From NCBI GenBank assembly GCA_036362985.1, contig JAYGXS010000003.1:78363241-78427240 (forward strand): a stretch of DNA of 64,000 nucleotides. Direction: 5' to 3'. Positions 11,134 through 22,311 of the stretch are shown piece by piece. Under the pieces are notes generated by a model that saw only the letters and a program-made list of their open reading frames with translations, was not told the origin of the DNA and did not search any database. This stretch comes from Ligula intestinalis (Eukaryota; Platyhelminthes; Cestoda; Diphyllobothriidea; Diphyllobothriidae). Position 1 is the stretch's first letter. Each line of letters opens with the position of its first letter. Both the position numbers and the translations under genes were made by a program.

Positions 11134-11536
11134 TACAGTAGTCACCGGTTATTAAGCCCACCTCGGGCCCAGACCAAATTGGGCTTAATAAGCGGCGAGC
11201 GCATTAAGCGGGGAGTCCTAGTTCTTGATTAGCAAACGCAGGATAGGCACTATACATTACATACGCTCTATATTATGTGTAAAGCTTGGTTGTGTACAAG
11301 AAAAGAATGTTGCTGCTGTAACAAAAACAAAAGAAATTATTTGCCACACGTAACCAGTTGCGCACGCAGAGAGGTGAGAACTTCACTCTATCCTGTTGGC
11401 AAACTGGGTTTTGTAGCCGACGACTGGGTTTATAAGCCGGCGGATTTTGCTATGTAAGACTCCGTCCCAAGCTAACTTGGGCTTAATAGGCGGCTGGGCT
11501 TATTAGCCATGGGCTTAATAACCGGCGACTACTGTA
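11134..11536. mobile_element. pogo/Tigger-like MITE, copy 1 (403 bp)
   Basis: The ends TACAGTAGTCACCGG...(11134) and ...CCGGCGACTACTGTA (11536) form terminal inverted repeats of about 27 bp with one mismatch. The outer TA on each side fits a TA target-site duplication. CAGTAGTC-type ends and TA duplication are typical of pogo/Tigger-type Tc1/mariner relatives. The GGGCTTAATAAGCGGC-like word recurs several times near both ends and may be a transposase-binding or folding motif. There is no transposase frame, so this copy is non-autonomous. A longer relative is at 39679-40211. Confidence 0.8.
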
Positions 11537-11539
11537 CAC

Positions 11540-12960
11540 GGATTATCCGCAAACTTAAAACAGTCGCAGCATGGAACATCCTACACATTGGACTGAACTT
11601 GCAGGACCCCTGCGATGGAAGAGGATGAGTCCCAACTAGCAACTGACAAACGGCTGAAGATGTCTCTAGAGGATTTCCATTCCTTCGAGAAACGTCGGGG
11701 GGGGGGAAGAGGGTTAACACGCGCAACCGCGACTGCGTCAAACGTAAGAGACGGTTTCGTCAGTTCCAGTTGCTTGTTTCTAAAGTCTGGTTTTCAATGC
11801 AAACATCTGCTGACTCTGTCAGTCGTGGCCTGTATTGCACGTGAAATAGCGCGCACACAGCCGTGTCCCTCGCCCTGCAAACATGCTCCGAGAGACATAG
11901 TCCGAGGCATGCATGAGACCCTGTTTACGGACGCGTATGTGGGTACGCGGTGCCTTTAGAGCCACCACTGACGCACTGTGAACAATTAGCAAGGGCTGTT
12001 GCTCCCGTCAAACCACTTTCGTCTGCCGACTGCAAGAATCAGGTTGTTTGTTCGAGTTTGCTGAATGGCGTCTTCACAATACTCTCCTTGACGCTGTATG
12101 TGATCTGCTCGCAACCAGAATCCTCCTCAATTCTCCCACCGCAGCTTAACTAATGGAAGCCAACCTTCTATTAATTTAACTATTTTCGAAAAGAAGCCCT
12201 GTTATTTGTATAGAAGCACAATCGCAGAGGCTATTGGAAAGCAATTTGGGTATTTAAACTCAGGTGCTCACCGAAAGAGGTTTTGGTTCGTGCTGACGTT
12301 TCAGAGCGCTTGGCCGGCGTCTATTACTAATATAGATCAGAGTTTTGAAGGACTGGCCAAACTTGCCAGCCCTGGTCTGATCAATTGTTTTTTTTTCTCA
12401 TTGCCTCCTCGACCCTCGTATGAATGTTTTGGCACCTTGAAGGTCGCTGGTTTTGCGTTCCGGGTGCTGGTAAGCCTGCATCCTATTCCAGTTAGTTCGT
12501 CACAGGACTGTCTTCGCTCACATTTTTTAAGTTCCCTGTGAATTTTTCCTGACCTTTATGCACGTACTTGCACCAGGGGGTAAGTCAGTTAAACCCTAGC
12601 AACTGCGATCTTCAAGCCCGGTTTCTTAGAAGAAGCGAAGTCATGGGAAGGCCAGAGATGTAGGAAGAGTATATTTTGTACATATACATGCACTAACTTG
12701 CACAGAAAGGTCTAGATGCCTGTTGGTGGAGTATCCACAGGGGTCAGTCGCTTGGCTTTTGAGGGGCCTTGACCAGTCTCACAAATATGGGCTGCAAGCT
12801 GTGAGCTTGGGTCTAGTCTGCGAGCCGCCAGTTTGTGCTCATATAGACGGGTCTACAATTTCCGTCCTATCTCCCCAGCGTAGTTGCAGACCCTATCCTT
12901 GCCACATATTTTGGTAGACAGGTTTCCATCTTGCTGGGCATGCTCCAAACTGAAGCACTT
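11540..12960. other. Non-coding; one short dispersed phrase
   Basis: No gene recognised. At about 12585-12680 the phrase AACTGCGATCTTCAAGCCCGG and the bases after it recur near 37.97-38.06 kb (AACCGTGATCTTCAGGCCCGG). G run at 11697-11706. Frames at 11615 and 12206 have no recognisable domain. Confidence 0.45.
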
Positions 12961-13084
12961 TAAAAATACCTCTATGTCTTGGCTTGGGTGCCTGTCACCT
13001 GTCGTCGTCCTCGTTTTCAGTACTGAGTATGTATGTGGGGACTTCTGACTCAAAGAGAGAGGGAGGAGGAAAGCCAGATTCGAT

Positions 13085-13715
13085 GGCTCCTTCTTGATGT
13101 GGCAGTCGCACACACACACACACATGACAGTTCCCCCGTTGATTTCGACGATGGGCACCACGTGCTCCAACAAGCCCCAGCAAACGCTGAAGCCAGCCGC
13201 AGCATACACAGAGGCAAGCTGGGCAAGCAACACGAAAGTGACAGCAAACAGGAGCAACGCAGAGAACTCGTGCGAGAGAAAACAGGAGTTTAGGCAGACT
13301 TGCACAGAACCTACCCACTCGCTCGCCACTCCCACCTCCGTTTCCGGTGTAAAGACTAAGTTTATAAGACCGGGGATGAGGGAGGGTGTAGATGGCTGGT
13401 GCGAGAAACACTCAGCACGCACACACTTGACACAGCCATCTCGCTAGGTATGCTCCCGACTGCGCGGGCGCGCCATAAAGGCCACATTAAGAAGGAGCCA
13501 TTGCAGCCTGACACTCATTCCTCCCTCTCCTCCCGTACGCACACACAGACACACGCGTACAGAAGGAGCAGCAACGTAGGGGGCCCGAGTTTTCCTGTCA
13601 GTTGGCAAGCCCTCCAAGCCACGGCTTTTAGCGCACCGTGATAGATTCAGACGCATTCAGATTTATTATAGTGAGGGAAGAAACGCGCCGAGGTCGACCT
13701 CACTCCCTCCCCCAC
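13085..13715. repeat. Segmental duplication, copy 1
   Basis: Shares ordered landmarks with 14025-14630: a CA run, GATTTCGACGATGGGCACCA, CGTTTCCGGTGTAAA, GACCGGGGATGAGG, GCCATTGCAGCCTGA, GGGGGCCCGAGTTTTCC and CACGGCTTTTAGCGCACCGT. The two copies are about 0.93 kb apart in direct orientation. The 189- and 138-codon minus-strand frames here are broken in copy 2 by indels, which argues against a conserved protein. The GATTTCGACGAT word links it to family E. Confidence 0.8.
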
Positions 13716-14024
13716 CGCATAGTGACCGCCTAGCTTTTCGGTTACCCGCAGTGGGGTCTGGAACCCAGTGGGAGCGCGAGCGCAGTCACCAACAGGGAAT
13801 CAGAAGTGAGAGAAAGTGCCAGCGCCTTCCAGGCCGCAGGGACCGTGGTTGGCTGAAGACTGGCATTGCATGTGCATACAAACCATTTGATCTCAGAAGG
13901 GTGAGAGCAGCCCTGCATGAAGTCTGGGCCAACACCCTCCTGAGAGGGGTAACCAGTCATTCAACGACTGAAAGGCACTACCCCTGCTCCATCGTCGGTT
14001 AACGTCAGTGGGCGAGGCTGAAAG

Positions 14025-14630
14025 GAGAGCAAGAGACACACACACACGACGACAGTCCCCCCGTCGATTTCGACGATAGGCACCACGCGCTCCAACAAGC
14101 CGCAAAAGACACCGAGGCAAGCTGAACAAGCAACACGAAGGCTACAGCAGGCAGAAGCAACGCAGTGCACTATCGCAAAAGAAAACAGGTGTTTAAGCAA
14201 ACTTGCGGAGAATCTGCCCACTCGCTCGCTACTCCCACCTCCGTTTCCGGTGTAAATACAAAGTCAATAAGACCGGGGATGAGGGGGGGTGTAGATGGCT
14301 GGTGCGGTTATCACTCAACACGCGCACACTTGACACTGCCAACTCGCTATGTAGATTCCCGTCTGGGCTGGAGCGGCATAAAGGCCACATTGAGAAGGAG
14401 CCATTGCAGCCTGACTCTCAGTCCTCCTCCTTCTCCTCCCACACGCACACACAAACACACGCGTACAAAAGGAGCAGCAATGTAGGGGGCCCGAGTTTTC
14501 CCGCCAGTTGGCAAGCCCTCCAAGCCACGGCTTTTAGCGCACCGTGATAGAGTCAAGCGCAATATTAGAGTGAGGAGATAAACGCGCCAAAGGTCAACCT
14601 CATTCTATCCCCCACCGCATAGTGACCGTA
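14025..14630. repeat. Segmental duplication, copy 2
   Basis: Direct-orientation partner of 13085-13715 with the same landmarks in the same order. It lacks about 30 bp after the CTCCAACAAGCC landmark relative to copy 1. A third, shorter relative, beginning at the GCCATTGCAGCCTGACTC landmark, is at 28.61-28.80 kb. Confidence 0.8.
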
Positions 14631-14634
14631 TAGC

Positions 14635-15100
14635 TACTCGGGCATCTGAGGTTGAGACACACACACACCTACGGATGATCCGAGCCGTCCTTTTGAAATT
14701 CTGGTCCATCCCACGAGGACGAGGTGGTGTTTGGCACGCGTAAACGGGCCTTGTTTTAGCCTTGTCAACTACTACTCCCGAGTTTGCCTACAGTCATATT
14801 GACTCTGTCCTGTCCTCGAAGCCTGATGCATGAGGCAGAAGAGGCGGCCGTATATGCTTCTGAGGCCTGTCTCGCCATAAACTAGTACAGGCGCAATTCA
14901 TCAGTACTGCAGCCGGTCCGAGTAGCATTTGGCGAACGTCTTTACTCGCGGCGGTTGAACTGACATTCACCATGATAGTATTATATCAGACTGCCTTCTA
15001 TGGATTAGGTAGTTGAAGCCGCTTAGGTAGTCTACTTTTGATCTCTGCTCGTTGATGCCTCATACGGGAATAATCCAGGAGAAAGACAGGTCTAATAGGA
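14635..15100. other. Non-coding, no recognisable feature
   Basis: Nothing beyond a short CA run near 14660 was recognised. Confidence 0.4.
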
Positions 15101-15104
15101 GGAG

Positions 15105-15440
15105 TTTGGTAGATTTGAATAATTCAATTGACCCACTATTGAAAAATGCGTGGCCTCCATGGAATTCGAACCCATACCAGCAAGGGGAAGGCTTTAGTAC
15201 AGGCAATGCTCGACCATTTGAGCTACGAAAGCACGCCGAGAGCCGTGAATTTAATCCCACTTGGGTCGATTTACCCGCCCAGCCTACTGCAGCAGATGAA
15301 ACCCACCAATTCGGATATAGTAAGCTGACGGCCCAGGCAAGATTTCCTAGGCAAGAAATCTAGCACTAAAGCCTTCCCTGCTGATGTGCTTTCGATTCCC
15401 ACCGAGGTCGTGACTTTTTCACAATTAGGTCAATTGAACG
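15105..15440 (-). repeat. tRNA-derived SINE, family B
   Basis: Minus strand: an A-box-like TCGTAGCTCAAATGGTCGAG and a B box GGTTCGAATTC (15160-15240) form a tRNA-like head. The likely acceptor arms GCGTG/CACGC pair. The flanks 'TTCACAATTAGGTCAATTG' and 'TTCAATTGACCCACTATTG' are shared with copies at 18.9 and 29.5 kb. The anticodon arm is not normal, so this is a SINE rather than a functional tRNA. Confidence 0.65.
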
Positions 15441-15444
15441 ACAA

Positions 15445-16625
15445 GTCTGTTCGAACTAGCTACCTTTTCAGGTTTTAGCCTATTTAAGTGAGATACGCTC
15501 CTTAGCCGACGCCTGTGACTGGAGAAAATTCGATATGCGGTGAAACGAATGAAGCAACAGTAAAATTCCGGTTGCATCAATCGACACCTTGACACCTAAA
15601 TTACCCACCTCCCCCCCCCCGCCAATTTGTCTATGGGGCCTTGGAAGTGGGTCAAAATCGTCATTTGCGATCTTTGCTATCGCGTACGCGTTTGTTGTGG
15701 AGTTCAGATGGACGCAATTGGTAGATAAACACAAAAGTCGCGCTTTCTAAGACACGAAACGCATTATTACCTCCCTGTATTAACGTCCCCAGCGAGAACG
15801 AAGACTGGGCTGTTCATTTCTGCCTAAGATACCCTGGACAGTCATCCAGACCCCAGGCGAATGTTGGAAAAAAGGGGGTCTGGGTCATGTGTTATCGGGT
15901 AAAATCTCCACCAGGTTAAACGGCTGCTATCGGGGATATTTAGAACCCTTTCGGGGTGGACTTCATTAATTCACAAGGTAGGTTACGGCCGGTGGATTAG
16001 ACTGTAGCTCCAGAGTAAAATAGAGCGCCTGCATTTCGTCCAGGAACACCACTTCTATGCTCGCTTTGGCTACATTCCTCGCGCTACTTGATCCAATTTC
16101 CACCCCACCAGAGGGCGTTTACTTTTCTTCATCATCATCATCGTCGTCGTCGTCGTCCCTTTTCATTTTGAGGTTTACCGGTCATTTGACCGACGGAGTG
16201 AGCGAAAGTGGAAAGCTACAGGGCCACTCACAGTGAGAACATTTGGGCACACTGTTTGCTGATGACTTCTTTCGCTTCCGGACTGGTTTCGTTTGCATGT
16301 CAGCTCGCGGGCTCACACACACACACGAAAACAAAGCAGAACCGATAGCAGCGGACTTTAACATTCCCGTACGCGCACGCCGAGCAGGCTGATTCGGCTG
16401 TCGTACAGCTTGATTAATGTGTGAACCATGGAGGCATTTGTGTACTTTGTTTTACTGGAGTGTGTGTATGTGTGCAAATGAAGGCCTTCCCCCTACTTGA
16501 GCCTGGCCTGCTCCACGCGTCTCTCCCTCCCAACCCCCTCCGTTTGGCCAATCAGATATCTGGTACCCACCCAGTGGAGAGTAGTTAGGACGTTAGCTGG
16601 GGCTGACAGTCAACTGGACTGACAA
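15445..16625. other. Non-coding; ATC/GTC microsatellite
   Basis: No gene recognised. An imperfect (ATC)n(GTC)n tract lies at about 16126-16157 and a C run at about 15610. Confidence 0.45.
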
Positions 16626-16630
16626 CCAGC

Positions 16631-16746
16631 TGGTTCCGTGCAAGGCCTCGAGAACCTAATCTCGTGTCCTGTAGCTAAGCGTACGGACTGGTTCCGTGCA
16701 AGGCCTCGAGGACCTAAACTCGTGTCCTATAGCTAAGCGTACGGAC
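16631..16746 (+). repeat. 58-bp tandem repeat, two units
   Basis: Units 16631-16688 and 16689-16746 are each 58 bp and differ at 3 positions. Both begin TGGTTCCGTGCAAGGCCTCG and end GCGTACGGAC. A third start (TGGTACC) follows and then diverges. Confidence 0.9.
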
Positions 16747-16849
16747 TGGTACCTAATTCGACATTTTTGCGTGGACAGCGTCACTTATGCTCGGTGACCA
16801 TTAGAGCTTCCTGACATGTCACCTTCAACTGTAGCACTGACAGCGCCCG

Positions 16850-17010
16850 ATCCCCCTCGGTCTTCGTCTTCATGTGGATGAGGGAGAAGATTGCAGTGTA
16901 TGCCGCACAAGTCTACCATCACTTAAAACTAATTCATCCACAAGTCACTGTCCCTGCACCAACCTGTTTGGAGCTCATGATGGACATAATGGAAACCGAT
17001 GTTTGAACTT
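16850..17010 (-). repeat. Dispersed repeat, family E
   Basis: Shares the order GTGGATGAGGGA, CCGCACAAGTCTACC, CACTGTCCCTGCACCA and TGGACATAATGGAAA with copies at 24.6, 30.6, 38.8, 44.07, 51.5 and 52.9 kb. Class unknown. The GATTTCGACGAT/GTCCACC phrase is the most conserved part. Confidence 0.6.
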
Positions 17011-17014
17011 TGTA

Positions 17015-18900
17015 ACTTACCATACTACCAGCCTAGGTACTTGCTAAAAAGCCCAGACACGTATTTTGCCAGTATTCTGCCGCTGCTTGACACAGCTGCG
17101 AGGGGTCCAGCTCATCAGTGGGTCCTCCGGCTTTTCCTATCTGCTTTCCGGTTGATATACCGGTTTTTGAAAGTTCAGCTTTTTAATCTCCTGAAAAATT
17201 AGGCGTAGATCGAAATTGTAAGTGTATATTTGTGCTGAAACCCATCAAACCCTGTGCAATATACACCTGCTGCCATCAGACAGGCTTTAGTAGTATAAAT
17301 TGAGGTTGTAACTTACCATACTAACATTGGTAAAGAAGACACACGATCAAGCACTGAAACGAATTGTATTTTGTCCTGAGCTTTTGGGCTCCTGATGTTC
17401 GAACTGTTGTATTTCTGACTGTTGGATATGGAGGTTGTCCTAATGACTAATGACTAAGTCAATACGGCATTGCGACTGATAATCATGTCCATCCCGTTGT
17501 GACGTGAAGTGTAACCCCCAATTAACACCCACACCAGACTGACTATATATCTGTATGAGCACTTTGAAATGCTAACTGTTGTTTCAAATTTCTCTCAAGT
17601 CTGACGACGAACTGGGGATCCAGTTTCGAAAATTTACTCAATAAACTTACTTATTTCCCATAGGATGCCTTTTCATGAAAAAAACATTTCTTGGGATGCC
17701 TGCCTTTCGGTTTATACGAAACAGAAAGGGAATTGCATTACATTCTTTGGTGTGTTTTGCGACAGTTATTTGTAATCGCTGACCGCCGAAGTGAGATATC
17801 TGTTGATTCTCCATGGTGGACAACGCGATAGATGCAGAAGGGCCATATCAGGACATAGCAGACGCTATTGGGAATGCGCAGCCATAACAAATGGTACACA
17901 TAGGGTACGCCAAGGAACAGACTACCGCCGCTCAAGCCACCACAACCTGATCTTCTCTTCAATCTTCTTGATTCTGGCTTTATGTTGGGCCTTGGGGGGG
18001 GGGGAGGGGCGCGACATAAGCGAGTGCGGCAAGGGCTGTGCAAATCTACTATCGTTATAAAATAGTTCACGCGTGGGCCACCGTATGTGAACCCACAATA
18101 CCTGCAGCACACGGTGGAGACCGTCGAAAGATGCAGTCCAAGTGTCGGCTCTGTTGGTTGTTCGTTGTAGGACGAGCCCGAATCCTCGCACCAATATTTA
18201 TTGGACCCTAATTCCTTTTTATCTGCGATTCATTTCACAGACCTGCAGCACATGTAAATTCCTCGGGAAGTCCAAAATAGGGGTCTATGTTTGATTTTTG
18301 AAGTAAGTTAAACGTGTTCGTGCTTTTAAATCGCTGAGGAAAATTTCCCCTAGCAGAAACTCCCCTGTTTTAAGGGTGAGTTAAAAACGTACAAGAAAAT
18401 TCTGTTTTCCCGCGGAACACCTTTCGTTCGTTATCGTATTTTGCGTTTGCAAGATGTAAAACTCAGGCGAAAAGTTTGTCCTCTTTTGAATGATAATAGT
18501 TTCATAATTATTAGAAAATATTTTGTTAATTCTCACTTTTGGAATGCTATATAAAGCTTAATTTAAGTGAAGCACAAGAATTATAAAAATTCTAATATTT
18601 CGCAGAGCCATTACCTACAGTATCGGGTTTGGGCAGTGTCCTAGACAGCAAGACAGACATGATGGCGCGCTGTTGGATGGACATTTTGGAAGTAATTAAT
18701 CACACCACAGGCATCCCTCCTTCGAAATTGCTTTTAAACCGAAAGATGGTTCCAATTAAGTTCTAGAGGCATACAGACCCTTTCTTATCACTTTAGTTGT
18801 TTAGCGTAACTTTCTCACTTCTGTTTATTTTGTCTAAGGACGGGTTGGTGTCACCGGCTCGAAAATTCACAGGTAAAATTATTAGGGGCTTTGGCAGATT
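17015..18900. other. Non-coding, no recognisable feature
   Basis: A G run near 17994-18004 and several AT-rich blocks. The 124-codon minus-strand frame at 17738-18112 has proline runs over the C-rich tract and no recognisable domain. Confidence 0.45.
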
Positions 18901-18904
18901 TGCT

Positions 18905-19230
18905 TAATTTTAGTTGACCCAATTGTGAAAAAACTCGCGGCATTTGGTGGAATTTGAACCCGCATAGTAGGGAAGGCCTTCATCGGAAGCCAATGCTCTA
19001 CCAGTTGAGCTAAAAATGCCACGCTTCACACCATGAGTTCAATCATACTCACACGCGGTAAAGTTGGGCGGATAAAATCGAACAAAGTTTTATTAAACTC
19101 ACGGTGTGAAGCGTGGCATTTGTAGCTTAATGGTAGAGCTTTGGCTTCCGGTTTAGGCCTTCCCTCCTATGCGGGTTCAAATCCCGCCAAACGCCTCGAG
19201 TTTTTTTACAATTGGATCACATGTAAAACT
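18905..19230. repeat. Head-to-head pair of tRNA-derived SINE B copies
   Basis: The left arm (about 18921-19040) is on the minus strand and the right arm (about 19095-19225) on the plus strand. Each has an A-box-like TAGCT(T/C)AA word and a B-box GGTTCAAAT(C/T)CC. The arms mirror each other from the CAATTGT-and-poly-A outer flank to GTGAAGCGTGGCATTT near the centre, around a spacer of about 55 bp. The transcript would fold into a long hairpin. Confidence 0.8.
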
Positions 19231-19234
19231 TGAT

Positions 19235-19625
19235 TTTTCCAAAGAAAATCTTTCTTCTTCATTTTATCGCTCGTAATGCATACCCCTTTTCATCTACAAC
19301 ACATAAACCCCTCCACATCTTTACTTAAAAACAGCATTAACAGAAGGAAATAGTCGGGTCCTACGGTCGGAAACCAAACTCCTCTCAGGAACCCTTACCC
19401 AAAGAAGCCTCGTCAAAGGAGTCACCTTTACCTGAACTCTGAGGAGCTGTAACTCCTCGAGTGCGAAGTGCAGTTATTTTCGTCATCTTAGCTATCCTAC
19501 AACGCTTTTTCATATTTGGTGAGTACTTACTTTACTGCTGTTCTCTTAAATATTTCTCATATGCATATGCAAATATGGAAACCGTACTGTTGCCTTATGT
19601 GCCTTTCAACAATCGCTATGTATAG
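19235..19625. other. Non-coding, no recognisable feature
   Basis: Nothing recognised between the SINE pair and the LINE fragment. Confidence 0.4.
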
Positions 19626-19629
19626 TGGA

Positions 19630-20535
19630 GCCTCGGTTAAGGAGTTTAATCCGATCCGAAACCAAGCTCGTCGGCTAACTCATCTCGACTACGCCGATGA
19701 TATTGCGCTGTTAGCCTCAAGCTTTGGTGGTCTTCAGTCGGAAGTGTCGCGGTTAAATGAGATTGCTATGTCGGTAGGCATGTCCATAAATTCCGGAAAT
19801 AATAATTAATTCTCGAGCTGCATCCCTGACCAGGAGAAGGCACCCCTGGGAATTAATGGCCATCAAATTGAAGAATTAGACAGCTTTAAATACCTCGAAG
19901 CGAGGCTGCTACCAAATGGGCAGAGCAAGGACGACATTGTATCCTGTATCGATGCTGCTCGCTGGGTATTCTCAATCCTTCGAAAGCGCCTATGGATCCG
20001 ACGTGACATTTCTATCGTCACGAAGATTTGTGCATACCGTGCATCCATCCGGTCAGTCCTGCTCTATGGATGTGAATGCTGGGCTGTGCGCGCTGAAGAG
20101 GTCTTTGACCACCGGTGCCTGAGGACGATCCTGCGAGTTAAGTATAGCGACTTCATCTCAAATGAGACAGTCCGTATCCGCTGCTATCGTATCACGAGAA
20201 TATCTTAGGCAATTCAAGAAAGGCGACTGAGATGGATTGGACACGTACTCCGTCGTCCGCCCCACGAGCTTACCTATGCTGCTCTCGACCCGGCACCGCA
20301 GCCCACCTGGAAACGTCAAAGAGGAGGGCAGCTGAAGACTTGGCTCGACACCGTCCATCAAGACATGGAAGCAGTTTTTGGACCTTATACCTTCGGTCTC
20401 CGTCGCTGGAGAAGGGACTGGGTGGAGCTTTTCAGATCCGCTGCCGCCAATCGCCACGCATGGAGAGGTACTGTTCGTGACATCATTGAGGCCGGATAGA
20501 TCAGGCATGATCACAGCCGTAACAAGTACAAGTAC
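19630..20535 (+). pseudogene. RTE-like LINE reverse transcriptase, 3' fragment
   Basis: This is the C-terminal part of a non-LTR retrotransposon polymerase. The frame up to 19809 contains THLDYADDIALLASSF, with the catalytic YADD intact, then stops at TAA. The same protein continues past stops and indels to 20500: LRWIGHVLRRPPHEL, then WRRDWVELFRSAAANRHAWR and GTVRDIIEAG before a TAG. This C-terminus is typical of RTE-type endonuclease-RT proteins. The 5' half (endonuclease and early RT motifs) is missing. The copy ends in a short ACAAGT-like repeat, as RTE elements often do. It is closely similar to 53677-54875. Confidence 0.85.
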
Positions 20536-20799
20536 CTACGCCCTGGGGACAAGACTGAACGGTGGACACACTCACACTCACACACACGCACTAACAGCTC
20601 GTTAACCGAGCTGAATTTCGTCAACCGAAATGCAATTTGTGCGAGTTGCTCGCTCTTTACCCGATCTACTGGTAGATGGGGTTGCTTTTCATCCGAGGCT
20701 TCACTGTGTTAGCTGTATATAATAATTTCCTGGGCCATTTCCCGTTTTTATTCGCTCTGTTTGTTTTATTTTCTCTCCTGCGCTCCCCCCCCCTATTGT

Positions 20800-21095
20800 C
20801 TTATCCTTACACTGTCTGCATACTACCAGCTGGTATGGCTATCAGGGCCTCTGGCGAGGCCCAAGACAGAAAGGGACAGATGAGTTCCGTTAGCGGTCGG
20901 ATGAGCGTTCATAAAGAAGTTTTCATACTTTGAGGTAAAGCGACCAGACGATGAGCCCGTGGGTCAATGTCTAAAACATGTGACTGTGATCAAAAAAGGT
21001 TGCGCGAAATCGAGGCTTGGGTGGTACACCACTTGGGTCTGGGTATATTTGGCTGCTAATGGGTAATAAACCAGGAAGGGCCATTCCTGTTAAAA
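20800..21095 (+). repeat. tRNA-derived SINE, family A, rearranged copy
   Basis: The downstream section (GAGGCCCAAGACAGA, GTTAGCGGTCGGATGAGCGT) precedes an AGCCCGTGG head and the GGCTGCTAATGGGTAATAAACC body at 21050. This looks like the 3' part of one copy followed by another copy. Confidence 0.5.
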
Positions 21096-21109
21096 GGATG
21101 GGCTCAGCG

Positions 21110-21480
21110 TCACTAATTTTATAACGATTATATCTGACGTGTGTCACCGTCGAATCACGCCCTGTTGAAATGCCCAAGGAAGAACACAATAAGAAGGGCG
21201 TAATTCTGGAATCTACCCGGAGGGGCTGTCTCGGGTGGCTGTTGCCGCTGGTTGATCTCCAGTGCGCTCTCTGTCCCGCCTCGGGGGCAAGCCCCAGCAT
21301 TGGGAGCGGACTGGCGTGGCCCCGCGACCGCTGTCACAACTCTCCCCGTGTCAGGGGTAACAGTGTCTTCTAAGAGATTGGCTGCGCGTTCGCTTGTGGT
21401 CTGGTTGGCCGCATTGGGATAACGTCACACGACCAGTTGTGCCTTACGTAGGCTCGCGTGCGTGCGTGCGTGCAGTCTGA
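21110..21480 (+). repeat. Divergent copy of family K
   Basis: Matches the order of the 47.6-48.0 kb region: GTGTCACCGTCGAATCA, CCCAAGGAAGAACACAA, AAGAAGGGCGT, CTGTCTCG-GTGGC, then a GCGTGCGTGCGTGCG run. Strongly diverged, with unrelated sequence in the middle. Confidence 0.5.
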
Positions 21481-21639
21481 GGCCATTGTTTGTGGACAGT
21501 CCTCGCCTGTATGCGGTCAGAGCTAACAAACAAAGACATTTGGCTAGGCTCGACGCCTTGGGAAAACCTCCAAATGTTTTTAGTACTTAGTCTGGCTAAT
21601 ATCCTAACAATTCCAGCCTCCCTTTTCTGTGCCGACAGT

Positions 21640-21865
21640 AGTATCCGTTACGGCTATCAGGGCTTCTGGTGAGGCCCAAGACAGAACGCACAAATGAGTT
21701 CCATTCGCAATCAGATGAACGTTTATCAAGGAGTGTCAATATCCGCTGATCTAAACCGGCGAGACAACGAGCTCGTAGTTGGAGGCTTAAAGCGCTTGAC
21801 TCTGATTAAAAAGGTCATGAATTCGAGGCTCGGGGTTGGGCACCGCTTGCATTTTGTTTCCGTAT
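21640..21865 (+). repeat. tRNA-derived SINE, family A, fragments
   Basis: The GTGAGGCCCAAGACAGA and ATGAGTTCCATTCGCAATC words match 20.83 kb. A head-like stretch with an AATTCGAGGCTCGGGTTGGGC-type B box follows at about 21818-21840. Confidence 0.5.
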
Positions 21866-22187
21866 GTTTGTTTTCTCTCTCTCGCTCTCGCTTGCTTCTT
21901 TGGTATTAGTTAGCACACACACATATTTCTCTGTACGTCTACACATAATTTAAAATTATCTGAATACTTTTACGCTCTGCATGTAATACGTACCTGTTCT
22001 GTGCACTTTAAACGGGCCGCGTGATAAATGCACAGAGCCAACCTGGGGGCCAGATCAGGGCATGAACGGCATTATTCAGATTGCCTGAACATTGGGGAGG
22101 GGAGGGGCATGGTGGCGTGCGCAGGGACGTCTTCGGTCTTCTTGCCTGCATCTTGATACCGGGGAACAGGTGGGTAAGGGAAGAAAA

Positions 22188-22217
22188 AGAGAGAGAGAGA
22201 GGGAGACAGAGAGAGGG

Positions 22218-22266
<49 letters not shown>

Positions 22267-22283
22267 CAGACAGACAGAGAAGA
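22188..22283 (+). repeat. (GA)n/(GACA)n microsatellite
   Basis: A GA tract that passes into GACA repeats. It lies directly upstream of the Penelope-like remnant. Confidence 0.95.
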
Positions 22284-22311
22284 GAGCGGTAGATGCAGCG
22301 CAATGCTTATG

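Noticed and set aside
12853..13422. 189-codon minus-strand frame, long for this window, with hydrophobic segments
   Set aside because: Lies in a duplicated repeat; the matching region at 14.0-14.6 kb has indels that break the frame, and no domain is recognisable.
18950..19195. Two possible tRNA genes in opposite orientation
   Set aside because: Same reason: acceptor stems pair only partly and both are parts of SINE B copies.
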